Origin: Yersinia rohdei ATCC 43380
Lineage (GTDB): Bacteria > Pseudomonadota > Gammaproteobacteria > Enterobacterales > Enterobacteriaceae
Direction: 5' to 3'
Assembly: GCF_000173775.1 (NCBI RefSeq)
Contig: NZ_ACCD01000029.1
Span: forward strand, 1-53,757
DNA: 53,757 bases
Both the position numbers and the translations under genes were made by a program. The first letter of the stretch is position 1. Each line of letters begins with the position of its first letter. Below the pieces are notes generated by a model. It had not been told where the DNA came from and searched no databases. It saw only the letters and a list, made by a program, of their open reading frames with translations. Positions 23,703 through 35,276 of this stretch are shown here, in pieces.

Positions 23703-23733
23703 GGCTCAGCAGCTATGTTGAGCTTTTTTTTTC
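23703..23733 (+). terminator. Terminator of ilvIH
   Basis: A short stem GCTCA..TGAGC (extended by a G-U pair) directly followed by nine T residues, about 35 bases after the ilvH stop. The stem is modest but the T-run is strong. The rest of the gap to cra is AT-rich, with AAGGGG as ribosome binding site just before the cra GTG. Confidence 0.75.
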
Positions 23734-23884
23734 TTATTATTTAACCTGAATAGCGTTATGTGGCGGTTAAAGCGGTTGCTCAATAGCAAATTCTGCTGTT
23801 AGATCATATTCATGGTTAAATTATGTCTATATGCTTCTAGACCTAGCCTACAACATCATTTTATTAGGTTTATAAGGGGTTAAT

Positions 23885-24889
23885 GTGAAACTGGATGAAA
23901 TCGCGCGTCTTGCGGGCGTTTCGCGTACAACGGCCAGTTATGTCATTAATGGCAAAGCGAAACAATACCGGGTCAGCGATAAAACAGTAGACAAAGTTAT
24001 GGCCGTTGTCAGGGAACATAACTATCACCCAAATGCCGTTGCGGCAGGATTACGTGCGGGCAGAACTCGGTCGATTGGTCTGGTTATCCCGGATCTGGAA
24101 AATACCAGCTACACCCGCATTGCTAATTATCTGGAACGTCAGGCCCGCCAGCGTGGTTATCAACTATTGATTGCCTGCTCTGAAGACCAACCTGATAATG
24201 AAATGCGCTGCATTGAACACTTGCTACAGCGCCAGGTGGACGCCATCATTGTTTCCACGGCCTTGCCCCCTGAGCATCCTTTTTATCAGCGCTGGGCTAA
24301 CGACCCACTGCCAATAATTGCCCTCGATCGGGCGCTTGATCGTGAGCATTTCATCAGTGTAGTGGGGGCTGACCAAGAAGACGCCCAGATGTTGGCACAA
24401 GAGCTGCGCTCTTTCCCTGCGGAATCCGTTTTGTATTTGGGTGCGCTGCCAGAGCTCTCGGTCAGCTTCCTGCGGGAGATGGGATTTCGTGAGGCGTGGA
24501 AAGATGATCCCCGCAAAGTCGATTATCTGTATGCCAACAGCTACGAGCGCGAAGCTGCCGGAGTGCTGTTCGCTGAATGGTTGAAGAGCCACCCAATGCC
24601 ACAGGCTTTGTTCACAACCTCATTCCAGCTATTACAGGGCGTTATGGATGTCACTTTAAAACAAAGTGGGCGTTTGCCGAGTAATCTGGCGATTGCCACT
24701 TTTGGTGATAATGAGTTGCTGGACTTCCTCGAATGCCCTGTGCTGGCGGTTGCACAACGCCACCGGGATGTTGCCGAGCGCGTGCTGGAACTGGTATTAG
24801 CCAGTTTGGATGAGCCCCATAAACCGAAACCGGGATTGACACGGATTCGCCGCAACCTGTTCCGCCGTGGCAGTTTGAGCCGCAGATAA
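23885..24889 (+). CDS. cra: Catabolite repressor/activator Cra (FruR)
   Basis: LacI-family regulator of carbon flow between glycolysis and gluconeogenesis; fructose-1-phosphate releases it from DNA. 334 residues: helix-turn-helix at 1-20 ([20 protein letters not shown]), a hinge helix around [16 protein letters not shown], and a periplasmic-binding-protein-like effector domain. The start codon is GTG, as in E. coli cra, with AAGGGG 4-5 bases upstream. The sequence is close to the E. coli protein through the C-terminal FRRGSLSRR. Confidence 0.96.
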   Translation: MKLDEIARLAGVSRTTASYVINGKAKQYRVSDKTVDKVMAVVREHNYHPNAVAAGLRAGRTRSIGLVIPDLENTSYTRIANYLERQARQRGYQLLIACSEDQPDNEMRCIEHLLQRQVDAIIVSTALPPEHPFYQRWANDPLPIIALDRALDREHFISVVGADQEDAQMLAQELRSFPAESVLYLGALPELSVSFLREMGFREAWKDDPRKVDYLYANSYEREAAGVLFAEWLKSHPMPQALFTTSFQLLQGVMDVTLKQSGRLPSNLAIATFGDNELLDFLECPVLAVAQRHRDVAERVLELVLASLDEPHKPKPGLTRIRRNLFRRGSLSRR

Positions 24890-24936
24890 GCCCTGTATTC
24901 AAGAGCCAGAGCCTAAGATTATTGTTATTTAAGCTT

Positions 24937-25090
24937 TATACCCAATAATTTCAAGGTGTAGAACAGCGCTTGCGCTAGCCCGCAGGGTGAACCTCAGGGA
25001 TGAGGTTCATTAATCCCGATGAGCTTACTTCAGTGATTCGGGTCATTACGCGTCGCCAACACGCCTGCGCTTTGCAACATGACGGGTATA
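24937..25090. repeat. ERIC element between cra and alaE
   Basis: Bounded by inverted TATACCC and GGGTATA, with the typical interior: CAAGGTG near the left end, CCCGATGAGCTTACTTCAGTGATTCGGGT in the core, and GCCAACACGCCTGCGCTTTGCAACATGACGGGTATA-like right end. 154 bp, so somewhat longer than the common form; extra bases (GAACCTCAGGGATGAGGTTC, itself a hairpin) lie left of the core. It separates two convergent genes, and its right end touches the alaE stop codon, so both transcripts probably carry it. Confidence 0.9.
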
Positions 25091-25531
25091 TCAAACATAG
25101 CCCGCGACACGAAACAACCTCCGGCAATACTCAAGAAAATAGCCATAAGCCACCCCCATTGCCATTGAAACTACGGCGTTACTCGCGACCGCTGTGGTTA
25201 TTTGCTCTATATCCGCCCCGACAGACCATAAAATAATGGCATAAACTGGCGACTGGAAGCTGACATAGGCCAGTAAGTCAGCCAGGTTTCTTGCCCAACT
25301 ATGCTTACCCGCATAGCGATGTGCCGCACGGATGAATGCATCCCGGTACAAGCCGTAGGGCCAGGCAATAAGGATGTTGACTGGAATTGAAACCAGCCGG
25401 GAAGACAGTGACTGCTGGAATGTCATACCAGAGACAACTATTTCAATTATCATGCCGATGACAAAGCAATACACCACAAGTGCAAAAGTATCGGCTGCTG
25501 CACTACGCAGACGGGACCCAGTTGAAAACAT
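25091..25531 (-). CDS. alaE: L-alanine exporter AlaE
   Basis: Small inner membrane exporter of L-alanine (YgaW family). 146 residues with about four hydrophobic segments. Conserved stretches shared with E. coli include [48 protein letters not shown] and [12 protein letters not shown]. The start was chosen at MFSTGSRLR, matching E. coli MFSPQSRLR, with GGGAG 9 bases before it; an ATG two codons earlier is too close to that site. The stop codon abuts an ERIC element. In E. coli alaE lies elsewhere on the chromosome. Confidence 0.92.
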   Translation of the reverse strand: MFSTGSRLRSAAADTFALVVYCFVIGMIIEIVVSGMTFQQSLSSRLVSIPVNILIAWPYGLYRDAFIRAAHRYAGKHSWARNLADLLAYVSFQSPVYAIILWSVGADIEQITTAVASNAVVSMAMGVAYGYFLEYCRRLFRVAGYV

Positions 25532-25537
25532 TGTCAT

Positions 25538-26366
25538 TAACTCCCTCATTGGGGGAAAAATCTGTTAAAACGCCTGCTCGCAAGATTATTAGCAGTGTTT
25601 ATATGCTGATCATTATTTAAATTTCAGGTGATTGTATTGTTGTTTTGCTTTCTTGCTAGTTTACAGTGCTATTGTTTGTAATATAACCAGCTCGAAATTT
25701 TTATTTTTAACATTTGCTCGGTTTTTATACTTTGTCCTGCGAGGAATTGGGCTTTTCGTGGTTTTTTAAATGGCGCTTAAGGTGATTTTCATTTAAAAAC
25801 AAATAGTTGTGTTTTTGTGTATGATGACGGAGAAGTCCGATGCAATCTAAGGCGCTATTTATAATTGCAGGTAAGAAAAATACTAATTTGTAGTATTTTT
25901 CTAATTTAAGATTTATCTGTCTGAAGATATTCATATTTCAGTTATGTCTGAAATATGCGCCAATAATTTATTTCAAAATAGATTAATCCTGACCGCTTAA
26001 TTGAAGTAAAATGTTCCGCCGATAACGCTTGTTAGCGTTAAGGGTATTATTGTGTTGCTATGAATTTTGCTGCCGATTTCCTCTGCTTTTCCTTAGGATA
26101 CGCCAGTAGCCGTGGGTTTTGTGCTCAGGCTGTCTAATTTTAAGTCGTGCAATTTTTATACTGAAAATGAGACATTCCTTGCAGAAGGAAATAATGGGTC
26201 ATTTAATTTATTATTTATTATTTATTTAAGTAGCTAGATATTAGTGGTGGAAAAATAGCCCGTTTATCATGACGTTAATTTCTATTTCAACCGCGAAAAT
26301 TGCCTCTTATACGAGATATATCTCAAAAACGGCCCATAAATATTGTCAAAGCGCATCCGCTCTGGC
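25538..26366. other. AT-rich intergenic region before the mra cluster
   Basis: About 830 bases between the divergent alaE and mraZ. AT-rich, without a frame that resembles a real protein (a 69-codon frame on the minus strand at 25,725-25,934 is low-complexity). A short TAACGC-TTGTTA-GCGTTA inverted repeat is visible near 26,024-26,041. No other element can be assigned. Confidence 0.5.
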
Positions 26367-26396
26367 TTGACAAGGTTTTCATACCATCCGTAAACT
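26367..26396 (+). promoter_or_regulatory. Probable Pmra promoter
   Basis: A perfect -35 TTGACA (26367-26372) and a -10-like TAAACT (26391-26396) 18 bases apart, about 60 bases before mraZ. It is positioned like E. coli Pmra, which drives the upstream genes of the division and cell wall cluster. The predicted start lies at the edge of the MraZ boxes, fitting autorepression. Confidence 0.75.
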
Positions 26397-26404
26397 CTTT
26401 AAAG

Positions 26405-26429
26405 TGGGAATTTGTGGGGTAAAGTGGCA
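26405..26429 (+). promoter_or_regulatory. MraZ operator boxes
   Basis: Three direct repeats with exact 10-base period: TGGGA (26405), TGGGG (26415), TGGCA (26425). The first two fit the TGGGN pattern bound by the MraZ ring; the third departs from it (TGGC). They sit between the probable promoter and the mraZ start, where binding would repress the cluster. Confidence 0.85.
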
Positions 26430-26457
26430 AATTAGGTCATGAAGGGGTAACTCAGTC

Positions 26458-26916
26458 ATGTTTCGTGGGGCAACGATGGTTAACCTCGACAGCAAAGGGC
26501 GGCTCGCCGTACCTACCCGATATCGGGATTTGCTGAATGAGGAATCGCACGGCCAGATGGTCTGTACCATAGACCTTCACCAAGCATGCCTGTTGCTTTA
26601 TCCACTCCCTGAATGGGAAATCATTGAACAAAAACTCTCCAAGCTGTCGAGCATGAACCCAGCCGAACGTCGAGTTCAGCGTTTGCTGTTAGGGCATGCC
26701 AGTGAATGTCAGATGGACAGTGCCGGGCGGTTATTGATTGCAGGGACATTGCGTCAACACGCCGGGCTAAATAAAGAAGTGATGCTGGTTGGGCAGTTCA
26801 ACAAGTTTGAACTGTGGGATGAACAGACCTGGTATCAACAAGTCAAGGATGACATTGACGCAGAACAGTCCACTCAGGAACCTCTATCTGAGCGGCTACA
26901 GGACTTATCGCTATAA
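26458..26916 (+). CDS. mraZ: Transcription regulator MraZ
   Basis: Ring-forming DNA-binding protein that represses its own cluster. 152 residues, the same as E. coli. Two copies of the AbrB-like/SpoVT fold motif are visible, around [13 protein letters not shown] (about 11-23) and [17 protein letters not shown]. The C-terminus SERLQDLSL is conserved. First gene of the division and cell wall cluster, 2 bases before rsmH; its operator boxes lie immediately upstream. Spacing from AAGGGG to the ATG is rather long (about 11 bases). Confidence 0.97.
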   Translation: MFRGATMVNLDSKGRLAVPTRYRDLLNEESHGQMVCTIDLHQACLLLYPLPEWEIIEQKLSKLSSMNPAERRVQRLLLGHASECQMDSAGRLLIAGTLRQHAGLNKEVMLVGQFNKFELWDEQTWYQQVKDDIDAEQSTQEPLSERLQDLSL

Positions 26917-26918
26917 GC

Positions 26919-27881
26919 ATGGTTAATAACAACAAAGTGGTTGATAACAACTACAAACACACAAGCGTATTGCTGGATGAGGCGGTTAATGGCCTGAACA
27001 TCCGTGATAACGGCATCTATATTGACGGAACTTTTGGCCGTGGTGGCCACTCGCGTCTGATTTTGTCCCAACTTGGGCCAGAAGGGCGCCTGATTGCAAT
27101 TGATCGTGACCCACTCGCAGTTGAAGCTGCAAAGTCCATTACCGATCCCCGTTTTTCTATCGTACACGGCCCCTTCTCTGAGTTGGCGCATTATGTGCGG
27201 GAGCTGGATTTAGTTGGCCGCATTGATGGAGTATTGCTGGATTTAGGTGTTTCATCGCCGCAGTTAGATGATCCTGAACGTGGGTTTTCTTTCATGCGCG
27301 ACGGGCCGCTGGATATGCGGATGGATCCTACGCGTGGGTTATCTGCCGCCGATTGGCTGATGAAAGCCAGTGCTGAGGATATTGCTTGGGTGCTAAAAAC
27401 CTTTGGTGAAGAGCGTTTTGCCAAGCGTTTGGCCAGGGCCATTGTTGAGCGTAACCTCACGCAACCTATGACCCGCACTAAAGAGCTGGCTGACTTGATT
27501 GCTAATGCCAGCCCATTTCGCGATAAGCACAAGCATCCGGCAACCCGTAGCTTCCAAGCTATTCGTATCTATATCAACTCCGAATTAGAAGAGATCGAGC
27601 GCGCGCTTGATGGTGCACTTGAAGTTTTGGCACCTGAGGGCCGTTTATCTGTTATTAGCTTCCATTCGCTTGAAGACCGCATTGTGAAAAACTTTATCCG
27701 TCATCACAGCCGTGGGCCACAGGTTCCGGCCGGGTTGCCATTGACGGAAGCACAATTACGAAGCATGGGTGGGCGCACTTTAAAATCTGTCGGCAAAATG
27801 ATGCCACCAGATGCAGAAGTCGCCGAAAACCCACGGGCGCGTAGCTCGGTTTTACGTTTTGCCGAGAGGATTAAAGAGTGA
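26919..27881 (+). CDS. rsmH: 16S rRNA (cytosine-1402 N4) methyltransferase RsmH
   Basis: SAM-dependent methyltransferase acting on C1402 in the decoding centre of 16S rRNA. 320 residues. It shows the SAM-binding [13 protein letters not shown] (about 37-49), [32 protein letters not shown] and the late [14 protein letters not shown] motif. Slightly longer at the N-terminus than E. coli ([11 protein letters not shown]). Its TGA stop overlaps the GTG start of ftsL. Confidence 0.96.
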   Translation: MVNNNKVVDNNYKHTSVLLDEAVNGLNIRDNGIYIDGTFGRGGHSRLILSQLGPEGRLIAIDRDPLAVEAAKSITDPRFSIVHGPFSELAHYVRELDLVGRIDGVLLDLGVSSPQLDDPERGFSFMRDGPLDMRMDPTRGLSAADWLMKASAEDIAWVLKTFGEERFAKRLARAIVERNLTQPMTRTKELADLIANASPFRDKHKHPATRSFQAIRIYINSELEEIERALDGALEVLAPEGRLSVISFHSLEDRIVKNFIRHHSRGPQVPAGLPLTEAQLRSMGGRTLKSVGKMMPPDAEVAENPRARSSVLRFAERIKE

Positions 27882-28198
27882 TAGGCAATGAACGCCACGG
27901 TCTGGTTGGGGTCATCGGCGGAGATTTACTTCGCAATTCGAAGATCCCGCTAATTTTACTGATTGCGGTGTTGGTGTCTGCCATTTTTGTTGTAACCACC
28001 GCTCACCGTACTCGCTTGCTGACTGCGGAGCGCGAACAGTTGGTTCTGGAGCGGGATGCGCTGGATATTGAATGGCGCAACTTGATTCTGGAAGAGAATG
28101 CACTGGGTGACCACAGCCGTGTCGAAAGTATCGCAACCGACAAGCTGAAGATGCAACATGTTGATCCGTCACAAGAAAATATTGTGGTTCAGCAATAG
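27878..28198 (+). CDS. ftsL: Cell division protein FtsL
   Basis: Bitopic membrane protein of the FtsQLB complex that activates FtsWI at the septum. 106 residues: a short cytoplasmic tail, one membrane segment (about 24-42, [17 protein letters not shown]), then a periplasmic leucine-zipper-like coiled coil ([29 protein letters not shown]). The start is GTG in a GTGA overlap with rsmH, preceded by GAGAGGA. Shorter N-terminal tail than the 121-residue E. coli protein. Confidence 0.94.
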   Translation: MIGNERHGLVGVIGGDLLRNSKIPLILLIAVLVSAIFVVTTAHRTRLLTAEREQLVLERDALDIEWRNLILEENALGDHSRVESIATDKLKMQHVDPSQENIVVQQ

Positions 28199-28258
28199 GT
28201 TTTTCTAATAAATAAAGGAATTTGTCGCCACCATGACTCTGAGTAGCCAAGGTAACGC

Positions 28259-30022
28259 ATGAAAGCAGCGCGCCCCGGGAAGTTAAAGCGCCAGGAAGAA
28301 CAAGCCAGCTTTATAAGCTGGCGTTTTGCGTTGCTGTGCGGCTGTATTTTGCTGGCATTGGTCGGGTTGATGCTGCGTACAGCATATCTGCAAGTGATTA
28401 ACCCCGATAAGCTGGTGCGTGAGGGCGACATGCGCTCGTTAAGGGTGCAGGAAGTCCCAACTGCACGAGGCATGATAAGTGACCGCTCCGGTCGCCCACT
28501 GGCTGTCAGCGTGCCGGTCAATGCGGTTTGGGCGGATCCTAAAGAGCTCACCGAACGCGGCGGTATTACGCTAGATACGCGCTGGAAAGCCCTGTCTGAT
28601 GCATTAGATATCCCGCTAGACCAATTGGCCACCCGCATTAATGCCAATCCAAAAGGGCGTTTTGTTTATTTGGCTCGTCAGGTCAACCCCGCCATTGGCG
28701 ACTACATCCACAAGCTGAAATTACCCGGCATCTATTTGCGTCAGGAATCTCGTCGTTACTATCCGGCAGGTCAGGTGATGGCGCATATCATTGGTGTGAC
28801 TAACATTGATAGCCAAGGTATTGAAGGCGTTGAAAAAAGTTTTGACCGCTGGCTCACGGGGCAACCGGGTGAGCGCACGGTACGTAAAGACCGCTATGGG
28901 CGCGTTATCGAGGATATCTCCTCAGTTGATAGCCAGGCGGCTCACAATTTGGTGTTGAGTGTCGATGAGCGCTTACAGGCGCTGGTATACCGCGAACTGA
29001 ACAATGCGGTGGCATTTAACAAAGCAGAATCGGGCACCGCTGTATTGGTAGATGTTAATACCGGCGAAGTCTTGGCGATGGCGAATAGCCCGTCTTACAA
29101 CCCGAATAACTTGACCGGAACGCCGAAAGACGCCATGCGTAACCGGGCGATAACCGATATTTTTGAACCCGGCTCGACAGTTAAGCCAATGGTAGTCATG
29201 ACGGCATTGCAGCACGGCGTAGTGAAAGAAAATAGCGTGCTGAATACCTTGCCGTACTTTGTTAACGGCCATCAAATCAAAGATGTGGCCCGTTATGCAG
29301 AGCTATCTGTGACCGGGATTTTGCAGAAGTCGAGTAACGTCGGTGTTTCTAAGCTGGCGTTAGCGATGCCATCCTCAGCCCTGGTAGATACTTACTCAAG
29401 GTTTGGGTTTGGGAAAGCGACCAATTTGGGGTTGGTCGGAGAAAGCAGTGGCTTATATCCTAAAAAACAACGGTGGTCTGACATAGAGAGGGCCACCTTC
29501 TCTTTCGGCTACGGGCTAATGGTAACACCGTTACAACTAGCGCGAGTCTATGCAACCATCGGCAGCATGGGGATTTATCGCCCGCTGTCGATTACCAAAG
29601 TTGACCCGCCAGTGGCCGGTGAGCGCATCTTCCCAGAACCGCTGGTACGCACCGTGGTTCATATGATGGAAAGTGTGGCATTACCCGGCGGTGGGGGCAC
29701 CAAAGCGGCCATCAAGGGCTATCGCATCGCCATTAAAACCGGTACCGCTAAGAAAGTCGGGCCAGATGGCAAGTATATGGACAGATACCTCGCTTACACC
29801 GCCGGCGTAGCGCCCGCGAGTAACCCTAGATTTGCTCTGGTTGTGGTCATCAATGACCCGCAGGCAGGGAAATATTACGGTGGTGCGGTTTCTGCACCGG
29901 TGTTCGGTGCCATCATGGGCGGCGTATTGCGTACCATGAACATTGAGCCAGATGCATTACCCACTGGTGATAAAAGCGAATTAGTGATTAATACAAAAGA
30001 GGGTTCAGGTGGCAGATCGTAA
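28259..30022 (+). CDS. ftsI: Septal peptidoglycan transpeptidase FtsI (PBP3)
   Basis: Class B penicillin-binding protein that cross-links septal peptidoglycan, working with FtsW. 587 residues: a cytoplasmic tail, one membrane anchor (about 23-40), a pedestal region ([17 protein letters not shown]...) and the transpeptidase domain. Active-site motifs are S306-x-x-K309 (PGSTVKPM), SSN (QKSSNVGVS) and KTG (IKTGTAKK). The target of aztreonam and other PBP3-selective beta-lactams. A 60-base gap follows ftsL; the 3' end overlaps murE by 14 bases. Confidence 0.97.
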   Translation: MKAARPGKLKRQEEQASFISWRFALLCGCILLALVGLMLRTAYLQVINPDKLVREGDMRSLRVQEVPTARGMISDRSGRPLAVSVPVNAVWADPKELTERGGITLDTRWKALSDALDIPLDQLATRINANPKGRFVYLARQVNPAIGDYIHKLKLPGIYLRQESRRYYPAGQVMAHIIGVTNIDSQGIEGVEKSFDRWLTGQPGERTVRKDRYGRVIEDISSVDSQAAHNLVLSVDERLQALVYRELNNAVAFNKAESGTAVLVDVNTGEVLAMANSPSYNPNNLTGTPKDAMRNRAITDIFEPGSTVKPMVVMTALQHGVVKENSVLNTLPYFVNGHQIKDVARYAELSVTGILQKSSNVGVSKLALAMPSSALVDTYSRFGFGKATNLGLVGESSGLYPKKQRWSDIERATFSFGYGLMVTPLQLARVYATIGSMGIYRPLSITKVDPPVAGERIFPEPLVRTVVHMMESVALPGGGGTKAAIKGYRIAIKTGTAKKVGPDGKYMDRYLAYTAGVAPASNPRFALVVVINDPQAGKYYGGAVSAPVFGAIMGGVLRTMNIEPDALPTGDKSELVINTKEGSGGRS

Positions 30023-31496
30023 CTTGCGCGACTTACTCGCTCCTTGGGGGCTAGACGTCCCGGAGCGTGCGCTACGGGAAATGACATTAGACAGCCGTGT
30101 TGCCGCTGCCGGGGATTTGTTTGTCGCTATTGTCGGCCATCAGACGGACGGGCGTCGTTATATCCCGCAAGCCATCGCACAAGGTGTGGCGGCAGTGGTT
30201 GCTGAAGCCGATGGTGTAGCTCCGGACGCCAGCATGGTCGAGATGCATGGCGTTCCTGTTATTTATCTGCGTAATTTAAATCAGCACTTATCCACCTTAG
30301 CTGGGCAATTTTACCATCAGCCAGGGGCGGCATTAAGTTTGGTCGGTGTGACCGGAACTAACGGCAAAACCACCACCACCCAGTTGCTGGCGCAATGGAG
30401 TCAGGCACTGGGCGAAACCAGTGCGGTGATGGGAACCGTGGGTAATGGTTTATTAGGGCAGGTTATCCCAACAGAAAATACCACCGGTTCAGCCGTTGAT
30501 ATTCAACATTTATTGCGCAATTTGGTTGACCAAGGGGCCACATTCGCGGCGATGGAAGTTTCTTCCCACGGCTTGATTCAAAACCGTGTTGCTGCTTTGC
30601 CGTTTGCTGCCGCAGTCTTCACTAACTTAAGCCGTGACCATCTGGATTATCACGGCAATATGGCCAGCTACGAAGCGGCAAAATGGCTGCTGTTTTCCAC
30701 CCATCAAGCCGAACACAAAATTATTAATGCTGATGACGCAGTAGGTCGCCGCTGGTTAAGTCAGTTGCCGCAAGCGGTGGCTGTCAGCATGGAAGGCAAT
30801 ATACCAACTGGGTGGCAAGGCCCGTGGTTATCTACCCGTGAGGTTCACTATCACGACAATGGTGCCAGCATCGCTTTTGACTCCAGCTGGGGTGAAGGTC
30901 AGTTAGAAAGCCGCCTGATGGGAGCGTTTAACGTCAGTAACCTGTTGGTGGCACTGTCAACATTGCTGGCGCTTGGTTACCCGCTAACACAATTACTTGC
31001 CGCCGCACCTCATTTGCAGCCGGTGTGCGGGCGTATGGAAGTGTTTAACGCGCCGGGTAAACCGACGGTGGTGGTGGATTATGCTCACACCCCAGATGCC
31101 TTGGAAAAAGCGCTGGCGGCTGCCCGTTTACATTGTAAAGGTCAGTTGTGGTGTGTGTTTGGTTGCGGCGGCGATCGCGACAAAGGTAAGCGCTCACTTA
31201 TGGGCGGTATCGCGGAACAGTTGGCTGACCGAGTCGTGGTCACTGACGATAATCCGCGCAGCGAAGAGCCTCAGGCGATTGTTGCCGATATTCTTAGTGG
31301 TTTACTGGATGCCGGGCGCGCGCAAGCCATTCATGGCCGAGCCGAAGCCGTGACCAGCGCCATCATGCAAGCCAAAGAAGACGATGTCGTGCTGATTGCT
31401 GGCAAAGGACATGAAGATTATCAACTTGTTGGCAATCGCCGTCTGGATTACTCCGACCGTGTGACTGTCGCCCGCTTGTTGGGGGTGATGGCATGA
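30009..31496 (+). CDS. murE: UDP-MurNAc-tripeptide synthetase MurE
   Basis: Adds meso-diaminopimelate to UDP-MurNAc-L-Ala-D-Glu. 495 residues. ATP motif [12 protein letters not shown] at about 113-124, ENTTGSAVD substrate loop, and the DDNPRSEEP motif whose DNPR signature selects diaminopimelate over lysine. The start is a GTG giving [14 protein letters not shown], the same codon and sequence as E. coli, inside the end of ftsI. Overlaps murF in ATGA. Confidence 0.97.
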   Translation: MADRNLRDLLAPWGLDVPERALREMTLDSRVAAAGDLFVAIVGHQTDGRRYIPQAIAQGVAAVVAEADGVAPDASMVEMHGVPVIYLRNLNQHLSTLAGQFYHQPGAALSLVGVTGTNGKTTTTQLLAQWSQALGETSAVMGTVGNGLLGQVIPTENTTGSAVDIQHLLRNLVDQGATFAAMEVSSHGLIQNRVAALPFAAAVFTNLSRDHLDYHGNMASYEAAKWLLFSTHQAEHKIINADDAVGRRWLSQLPQAVAVSMEGNIPTGWQGPWLSTREVHYHDNGASIAFDSSWGEGQLESRLMGAFNVSNLLVALSTLLALGYPLTQLLAAAPHLQPVCGRMEVFNAPGKPTVVVDYAHTPDALEKALAAARLHCKGQLWCVFGCGGDRDKGKRSLMGGIAEQLADRVVVTDDNPRSEEPQAIVADILSGLLDAGRAQAIHGRAEAVTSAIMQAKEDDVVLIAGKGHEDYQLVGNRRLDYSDRVTVARLLGVMA

Positions 31497-32869
31497 TTAA
31501 GGTCTCCCTGCCATTTTTGTCCACCTTGCTTAATGCTGAATATATTATTAGCGATACACAGCGCAACAACATAGAAATAACCGAAGTAACGATTGATACC
31601 CGTCAAGTCACTGGGGGGTGTTTGTTTGTGGCGCTGAAAGGCGAGCGTTTTGATGGACATGATTTTGCAGAAAATGCAGTTGCCGCAGGTGCCGGAGCTT
31701 TGCTGGTAAGTAAACGCTTACTGGTGGGGGCGCCACAACTGGTGGTTAAAGATACCCGTCTGGCGCTGGGGCAACTGGCTGCCTGGGTTCGTCAGCAAGT
31801 GCCTGCTCGGGTAGTTGCTTTGACCGGCTCTTCGGGAAAAACCTCGGTAAAAGAAATGGTGGCCGCGATTTTGCGCCAGTGCGGCAAGGTGCTGTATACC
31901 GCCGGTAACTTCAATAATGATATCGGTGTGCCACTAACCCTGCTGCGTCTGACTCCCGAGCATGATTTTGCTGTTATTGAACTGGGTGCTAACCACGTGG
32001 GCGAAATTGCCTACACCACAGATTTAAGCCGTCCAGAAAGTGCCTTGGTGAATAATTTATCTGCCGCACATTTGGAAGGCTTTGGCTCGCTAGCCGGTGT
32101 AGCGCAAGCCAAAGGTGAGATTTTTGCCGGATTGCCCGCTAATGGCACTGCCATCATCAATGCTGACAGTAACGATTGGCCGCATTGGCAGGAAACTTTG
32201 CATCATAAGCGGGTGTGGCGTTTTTCATCTCAAGCTGGAGAAGATATTGATTTCTTTGCCAGCGAGGTGCGCATTACTGCGCAAGCGACACATTTTACCC
32301 TGCATTCACCTTTCGGCACCCAGGCCATCGAACTGCCACTGCCGGGCCGACATAACATTGCCAATGCCTTAGCCGCAGCGGCGTTAGCCATGTCGGTTGG
32401 CGCAGATTTAGCCGCAGTTCGCCAAGGTCTGACACAGTTACAGGCTGTGCCGGGTCGCTTATTCCCCATCCAACTTGCGGTTGGCAAGCTGTTACTGGAT
32501 GACAGCTACAATGCCAATGTGGGCTCCATGACGGCCGCCGCCCAAGTGCTGGCCGAAATGCCGGGTTACCGAGTTATGGTGGTCGGCGATATGGCAGAGC
32601 TGGGCGATACCGCGATTGATTGCCACCGTCAGGTGGGAGAAGCGGCAAAACACGCGGGTGTCGATAAAGTGCTGAGTGTCGGCAAATTAAGCCAAACCCT
32701 GAGTGATGCGAGCAGTTGTGGCGAACATTTTCAAGATAAAGATACCTTGGCAGCCCGAGTGAGTGAATTGCTGCTCGAACATCCCATTATCACTGTTTTA
32801 ATTAAAGGTTCACGTAGCGCCGCCATGGAAAATGTCGTGCGTGCGTTACAGGAGAAAGCATCATGTTAG
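31493..32869 (+). CDS. murF: UDP-MurNAc-pentapeptide synthetase MurF
   Basis: Adds D-Ala-D-Ala to the UDP-MurNAc-tripeptide, the last cytoplasmic ligase step. 458 residues. Mur ligase ATP motif [12 protein letters not shown] at about 108-119, the central [13 protein letters not shown], and the C-terminal [11 protein letters not shown] and [10 protein letters not shown] motifs. Coupled to murE (4-base overlap) and mraY (7-base overlap). Confidence 0.96.
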   Translation: MIKVSLPFLSTLLNAEYIISDTQRNNIEITEVTIDTRQVTGGCLFVALKGERFDGHDFAENAVAAGAGALLVSKRLLVGAPQLVVKDTRLALGQLAAWVRQQVPARVVALTGSSGKTSVKEMVAAILRQCGKVLYTAGNFNNDIGVPLTLLRLTPEHDFAVIELGANHVGEIAYTTDLSRPESALVNNLSAAHLEGFGSLAGVAQAKGEIFAGLPANGTAIINADSNDWPHWQETLHHKRVWRFSSQAGEDIDFFASEVRITAQATHFTLHSPFGTQAIELPLPGRHNIANALAAAALAMSVGADLAAVRQGLTQLQAVPGRLFPIQLAVGKLLLDDSYNANVGSMTAAAQVLAEMPGYRVMVVGDMAELGDTAIDCHRQVGEAAKHAGVDKVLSVGKLSQTLSDASSCGEHFQDKDTLAARVSELLLEHPIITVLIKGSRSAAMENVVRALQEKASC

Positions 32870-33945
32870 TTTGGTTGGCTGAATACTTAGTGAAATTTTA
32901 CTCGGGCTTTAACGTCTTTTCCTATTTGACGTTCCGCGCCATTGTCAGTTTGTTGACGGCATTGATTATTTCATTGTGGATGGGGCCGCACCTGATTTCT
33001 TACTTACAGAAATTACAGATTGGCCAAGTAGTACGTAATGATGGGCCAGAGTCACATTTCAGCAAACGCGGCACGCCAACGATGGGCGGCCTGATGATTC
33101 TGTTCTCCATCACTATTTCGGTTCTGATGTGGGCGTATCCCTCCAACCCGTATGTCTGGTGCGTGCTATTTATTCTGGTGGGTTATGGGATTGTTGGTTT
33201 TATCGATGACTACCGCAAAGTGGTTCGCAAAGACACTAAAGGCTTGATTGCCCGCTGGAAATATTTCTGGCAGTCAGTGATTGCGTTGGTGGCCGCTTTC
33301 GCCATGTACAGCATTGGTAAAGATACTCCCGCCACTGAGCTGGTCGTGCCCTTCTTCAAAGACATTATGCCGCAGTTGGGGCTGCTCTATATCCTGCTGG
33401 CTTACTTCGTGATTGTCGGTACCAGTAATGCGGTTAACCTGACTGACGGGCTGGATGGCTTGGCAATTATGCCAACCGTCTTCGTCGCGGGCGGTTTTGC
33501 CTTGGTGGCTTGGGCGACGGGTAACATGAACTTTGCCGCTTATCTGCATATTCCTTATCTGCGCCATGCCGGTGAGCTGGTGATTGTCTGCACCGCGATT
33601 GTCGGGGCCGGGCTGGGCTTTTTGTGGTTTAACACCTATCCGGCACAAGTATTTATGGGCGATGTCGGCTCATTGGCATTAGGTGGCGCACTGGGCACCA
33701 TCGCGGTATTGCTGCGCCAAGAGTTCTTATTAGTGATTATGGGCGGGGTCTTCGTGGTTGAAACGCTGTCGGTAATCTTGCAAGTCGGTTCCTTTAAGTT
33801 ACGTGGGCAGCGAATTTTCCGCATGGCTCCGATTCATCATCATTACGAACTTAAAGGCTGGCCAGAACCACGGGTTATCGTGCGCTTCTGGATTATTTCG
33901 CTGATGCTGGTGCTGATTGGCCTGGCGACGCTGAAGGTACGGTAA
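32863..33945 (+). CDS. mraY: Phospho-MurNAc-pentapeptide transferase MraY
   Basis: Inner membrane enzyme that transfers phospho-MurNAc-pentapeptide to undecaprenyl phosphate, making lipid I. 360 residues with about ten membrane segments, the same length as E. coli. Catalytic loops are intact: [42 protein letters not shown] and the [16 protein letters not shown] metal-site loop. Confidence 0.97.
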   Translation: MLVWLAEYLVKFYSGFNVFSYLTFRAIVSLLTALIISLWMGPHLISYLQKLQIGQVVRNDGPESHFSKRGTPTMGGLMILFSITISVLMWAYPSNPYVWCVLFILVGYGIVGFIDDYRKVVRKDTKGLIARWKYFWQSVIALVAAFAMYSIGKDTPATELVVPFFKDIMPQLGLLYILLAYFVIVGTSNAVNLTDGLDGLAIMPTVFVAGGFALVAWATGNMNFAAYLHIPYLRHAGELVIVCTAIVGAGLGFLWFNTYPAQVFMGDVGSLALGGALGTIAVLLRQEFLLVIMGGVFVVETLSVILQVGSFKLRGQRIFRMAPIHHHYELKGWPEPRVIVRFWIISLMLVLIGLATLKVR

Positions 33946-33947
33946 CT

Positions 33948-35276
33948 ATGATTGATAAAGTGGTTGATTATCAAGGTAAAAAAGTTGTCATCATCGGGCT
34001 GGGGCTAACCGGCCTTTCCTGCGTTGATTTCTTTATAGCACGTGGTGTGACGCCGCGTGTCATGGATACCCGTATCAATCCTCCGGGCCTGGATAAGTTA
34101 CCTGCCAGTGTTGAGCGCCATGTTGGTTCTCTGGATCAGCAGTGGTTACTGGATGCTGACTTGATTGTTGCCAGCCCAGGTATTGCTCTGGCACATCCTG
34201 CCTTAAGCGCTGCCACAGAAGCGGGTGTCGAGATTGTCGGCGATATCGAGCTGTTCTGTCGTGAAAATCAAGCGCCGCTGGTAGCAATTACCGGCTCTAA
34301 TGGTAAAAGCACCGTGACCACGTTGGTCGGGGAAATGGCCAAAGCTGCAGGGTGGCAGGTGGGGGTCGGGGGCAATATTGGCGTTCCGGCGCTCTCATTA
34401 TTGCAGCAAGAAAACCAATTGGTGGTCTTGGAGTTGTCCAGTTTTCAACTGGAAACCACCTCAAGTTTACGCGCCAGTGCTGCCACTATATTGAATGTTA
34501 CTGAAGATCATACTGACCGTTATCCGTTCGGTTTGCAGCAATATCGCGCAGCTAAACTGCGAGTCTATGAAAACGCTAAAGTTTGTGTTGTGAATGCCGA
34601 TGACGCGCTCACCATGCCAATTCGTGGCGCGGATAGCCGCTGTATCAGCTTTGGTGTGGATGTCGGTGATTATCATTTGAATAAGCAGCAGGGCGAAATC
34701 TGGCTGCGAGTGCGCGGCGAGAAAGTCTTAAATACTCGGGAAATGAAATTAACCGGGCGTCATAACTACACCAATGCGCTAGCCGCACTGGCGCTGGCTG
34801 ATGCTGTTGGTATTCCGCGTTCATCCAGTTTGACCGCGTTGACGACATTTACCGGTTTGCCACACCGTTTCCAATTGGTATTTGAGCACAATGGCGTGCG
34901 CTGGATTAATGACTCAAAAGCGACCAACGTGGGCAGCACTGAAGCCGCATTGGATGGCCTACAGGTCGATGGCACTTTGCACCTGTTGCTAGGGGGAGAC
35001 GGCAAGTCTGCTGACTTCTCCGGGTTAACCCGCTTCTTGCAAGGCGACCATATCAAGATTTACTGCTTTGGCCGTGACGGTGAGCAACTGGCGCAATTGC
35101 GCCCGGAAGTTTCCCAACTGACCGAAACCATGGAGCAGGCGATGGTGTTGTTGGCGAAAACCGTGATACCGAGGGACATGGTGTTACTGTCACCCGCTTG
35201 CGCCAGTTTGGACCAATTTCGCAGCTTTGAGCAGCGCGGTGATGAGTTTGCTCGTTTGGCAAGGGAGTTGGGCTGA
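33948..35276 (+). CDS. murD: UDP-MurNAc-L-Ala:D-Glu ligase MurD
   Basis: Cytoplasmic ligase adding D-glutamate to UDP-MurNAc-L-Ala. 442 residues, slightly longer than E. coli at the N-terminus ([11 protein letters not shown]). N-terminal UDP-binding [18 protein letters not shown] motif [14 protein letters not shown] (about 109-122), [16 protein letters not shown] and [19 protein letters not shown]. Its stop overlaps the ftsW start by one base. Confidence 0.97.
   Translation: MIDKVVDYQGKKVVIIGLGLTGLSCVDFFIARGVTPRVMDTRINPPGLDKLPASVERHVGSLDQQWLLDADLIVASPGIALAHPALSAATEAGVEIVGDIELFCRENQAPLVAITGSNGKSTVTTLVGEMAKAAGWQVGVGGNIGVPALSLLQQENQLVVLELSSFQLETTSSLRASAATILNVTEDHTDRYPFGLQQYRAAKLRVYENAKVCVVNADDALTMPIRGADSRCISFGVDVGDYHLNKQQGEIWLRVRGEKVLNTREMKLTGRHNYTNALAALALADAVGIPRSSSLTALTTFTGLPHRFQLVFEHNGVRWINDSKATNVGSTEAALDGLQVDGTLHLLLGGDGKSADFSGLTRFLQGDHIKIYCFGRDGEQLAQLRPEVSQLTETMEQAMVLLAKTVIPRDMVLLSPACASLDQFRSFEQRGDEFARLARELG

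Noticed and set aside
25725-25934. 69-codon minus-strand frame upstream of mraZ
   Set aside because: Low-complexity AT-rich frame with no ribosome binding site; looks accidental.
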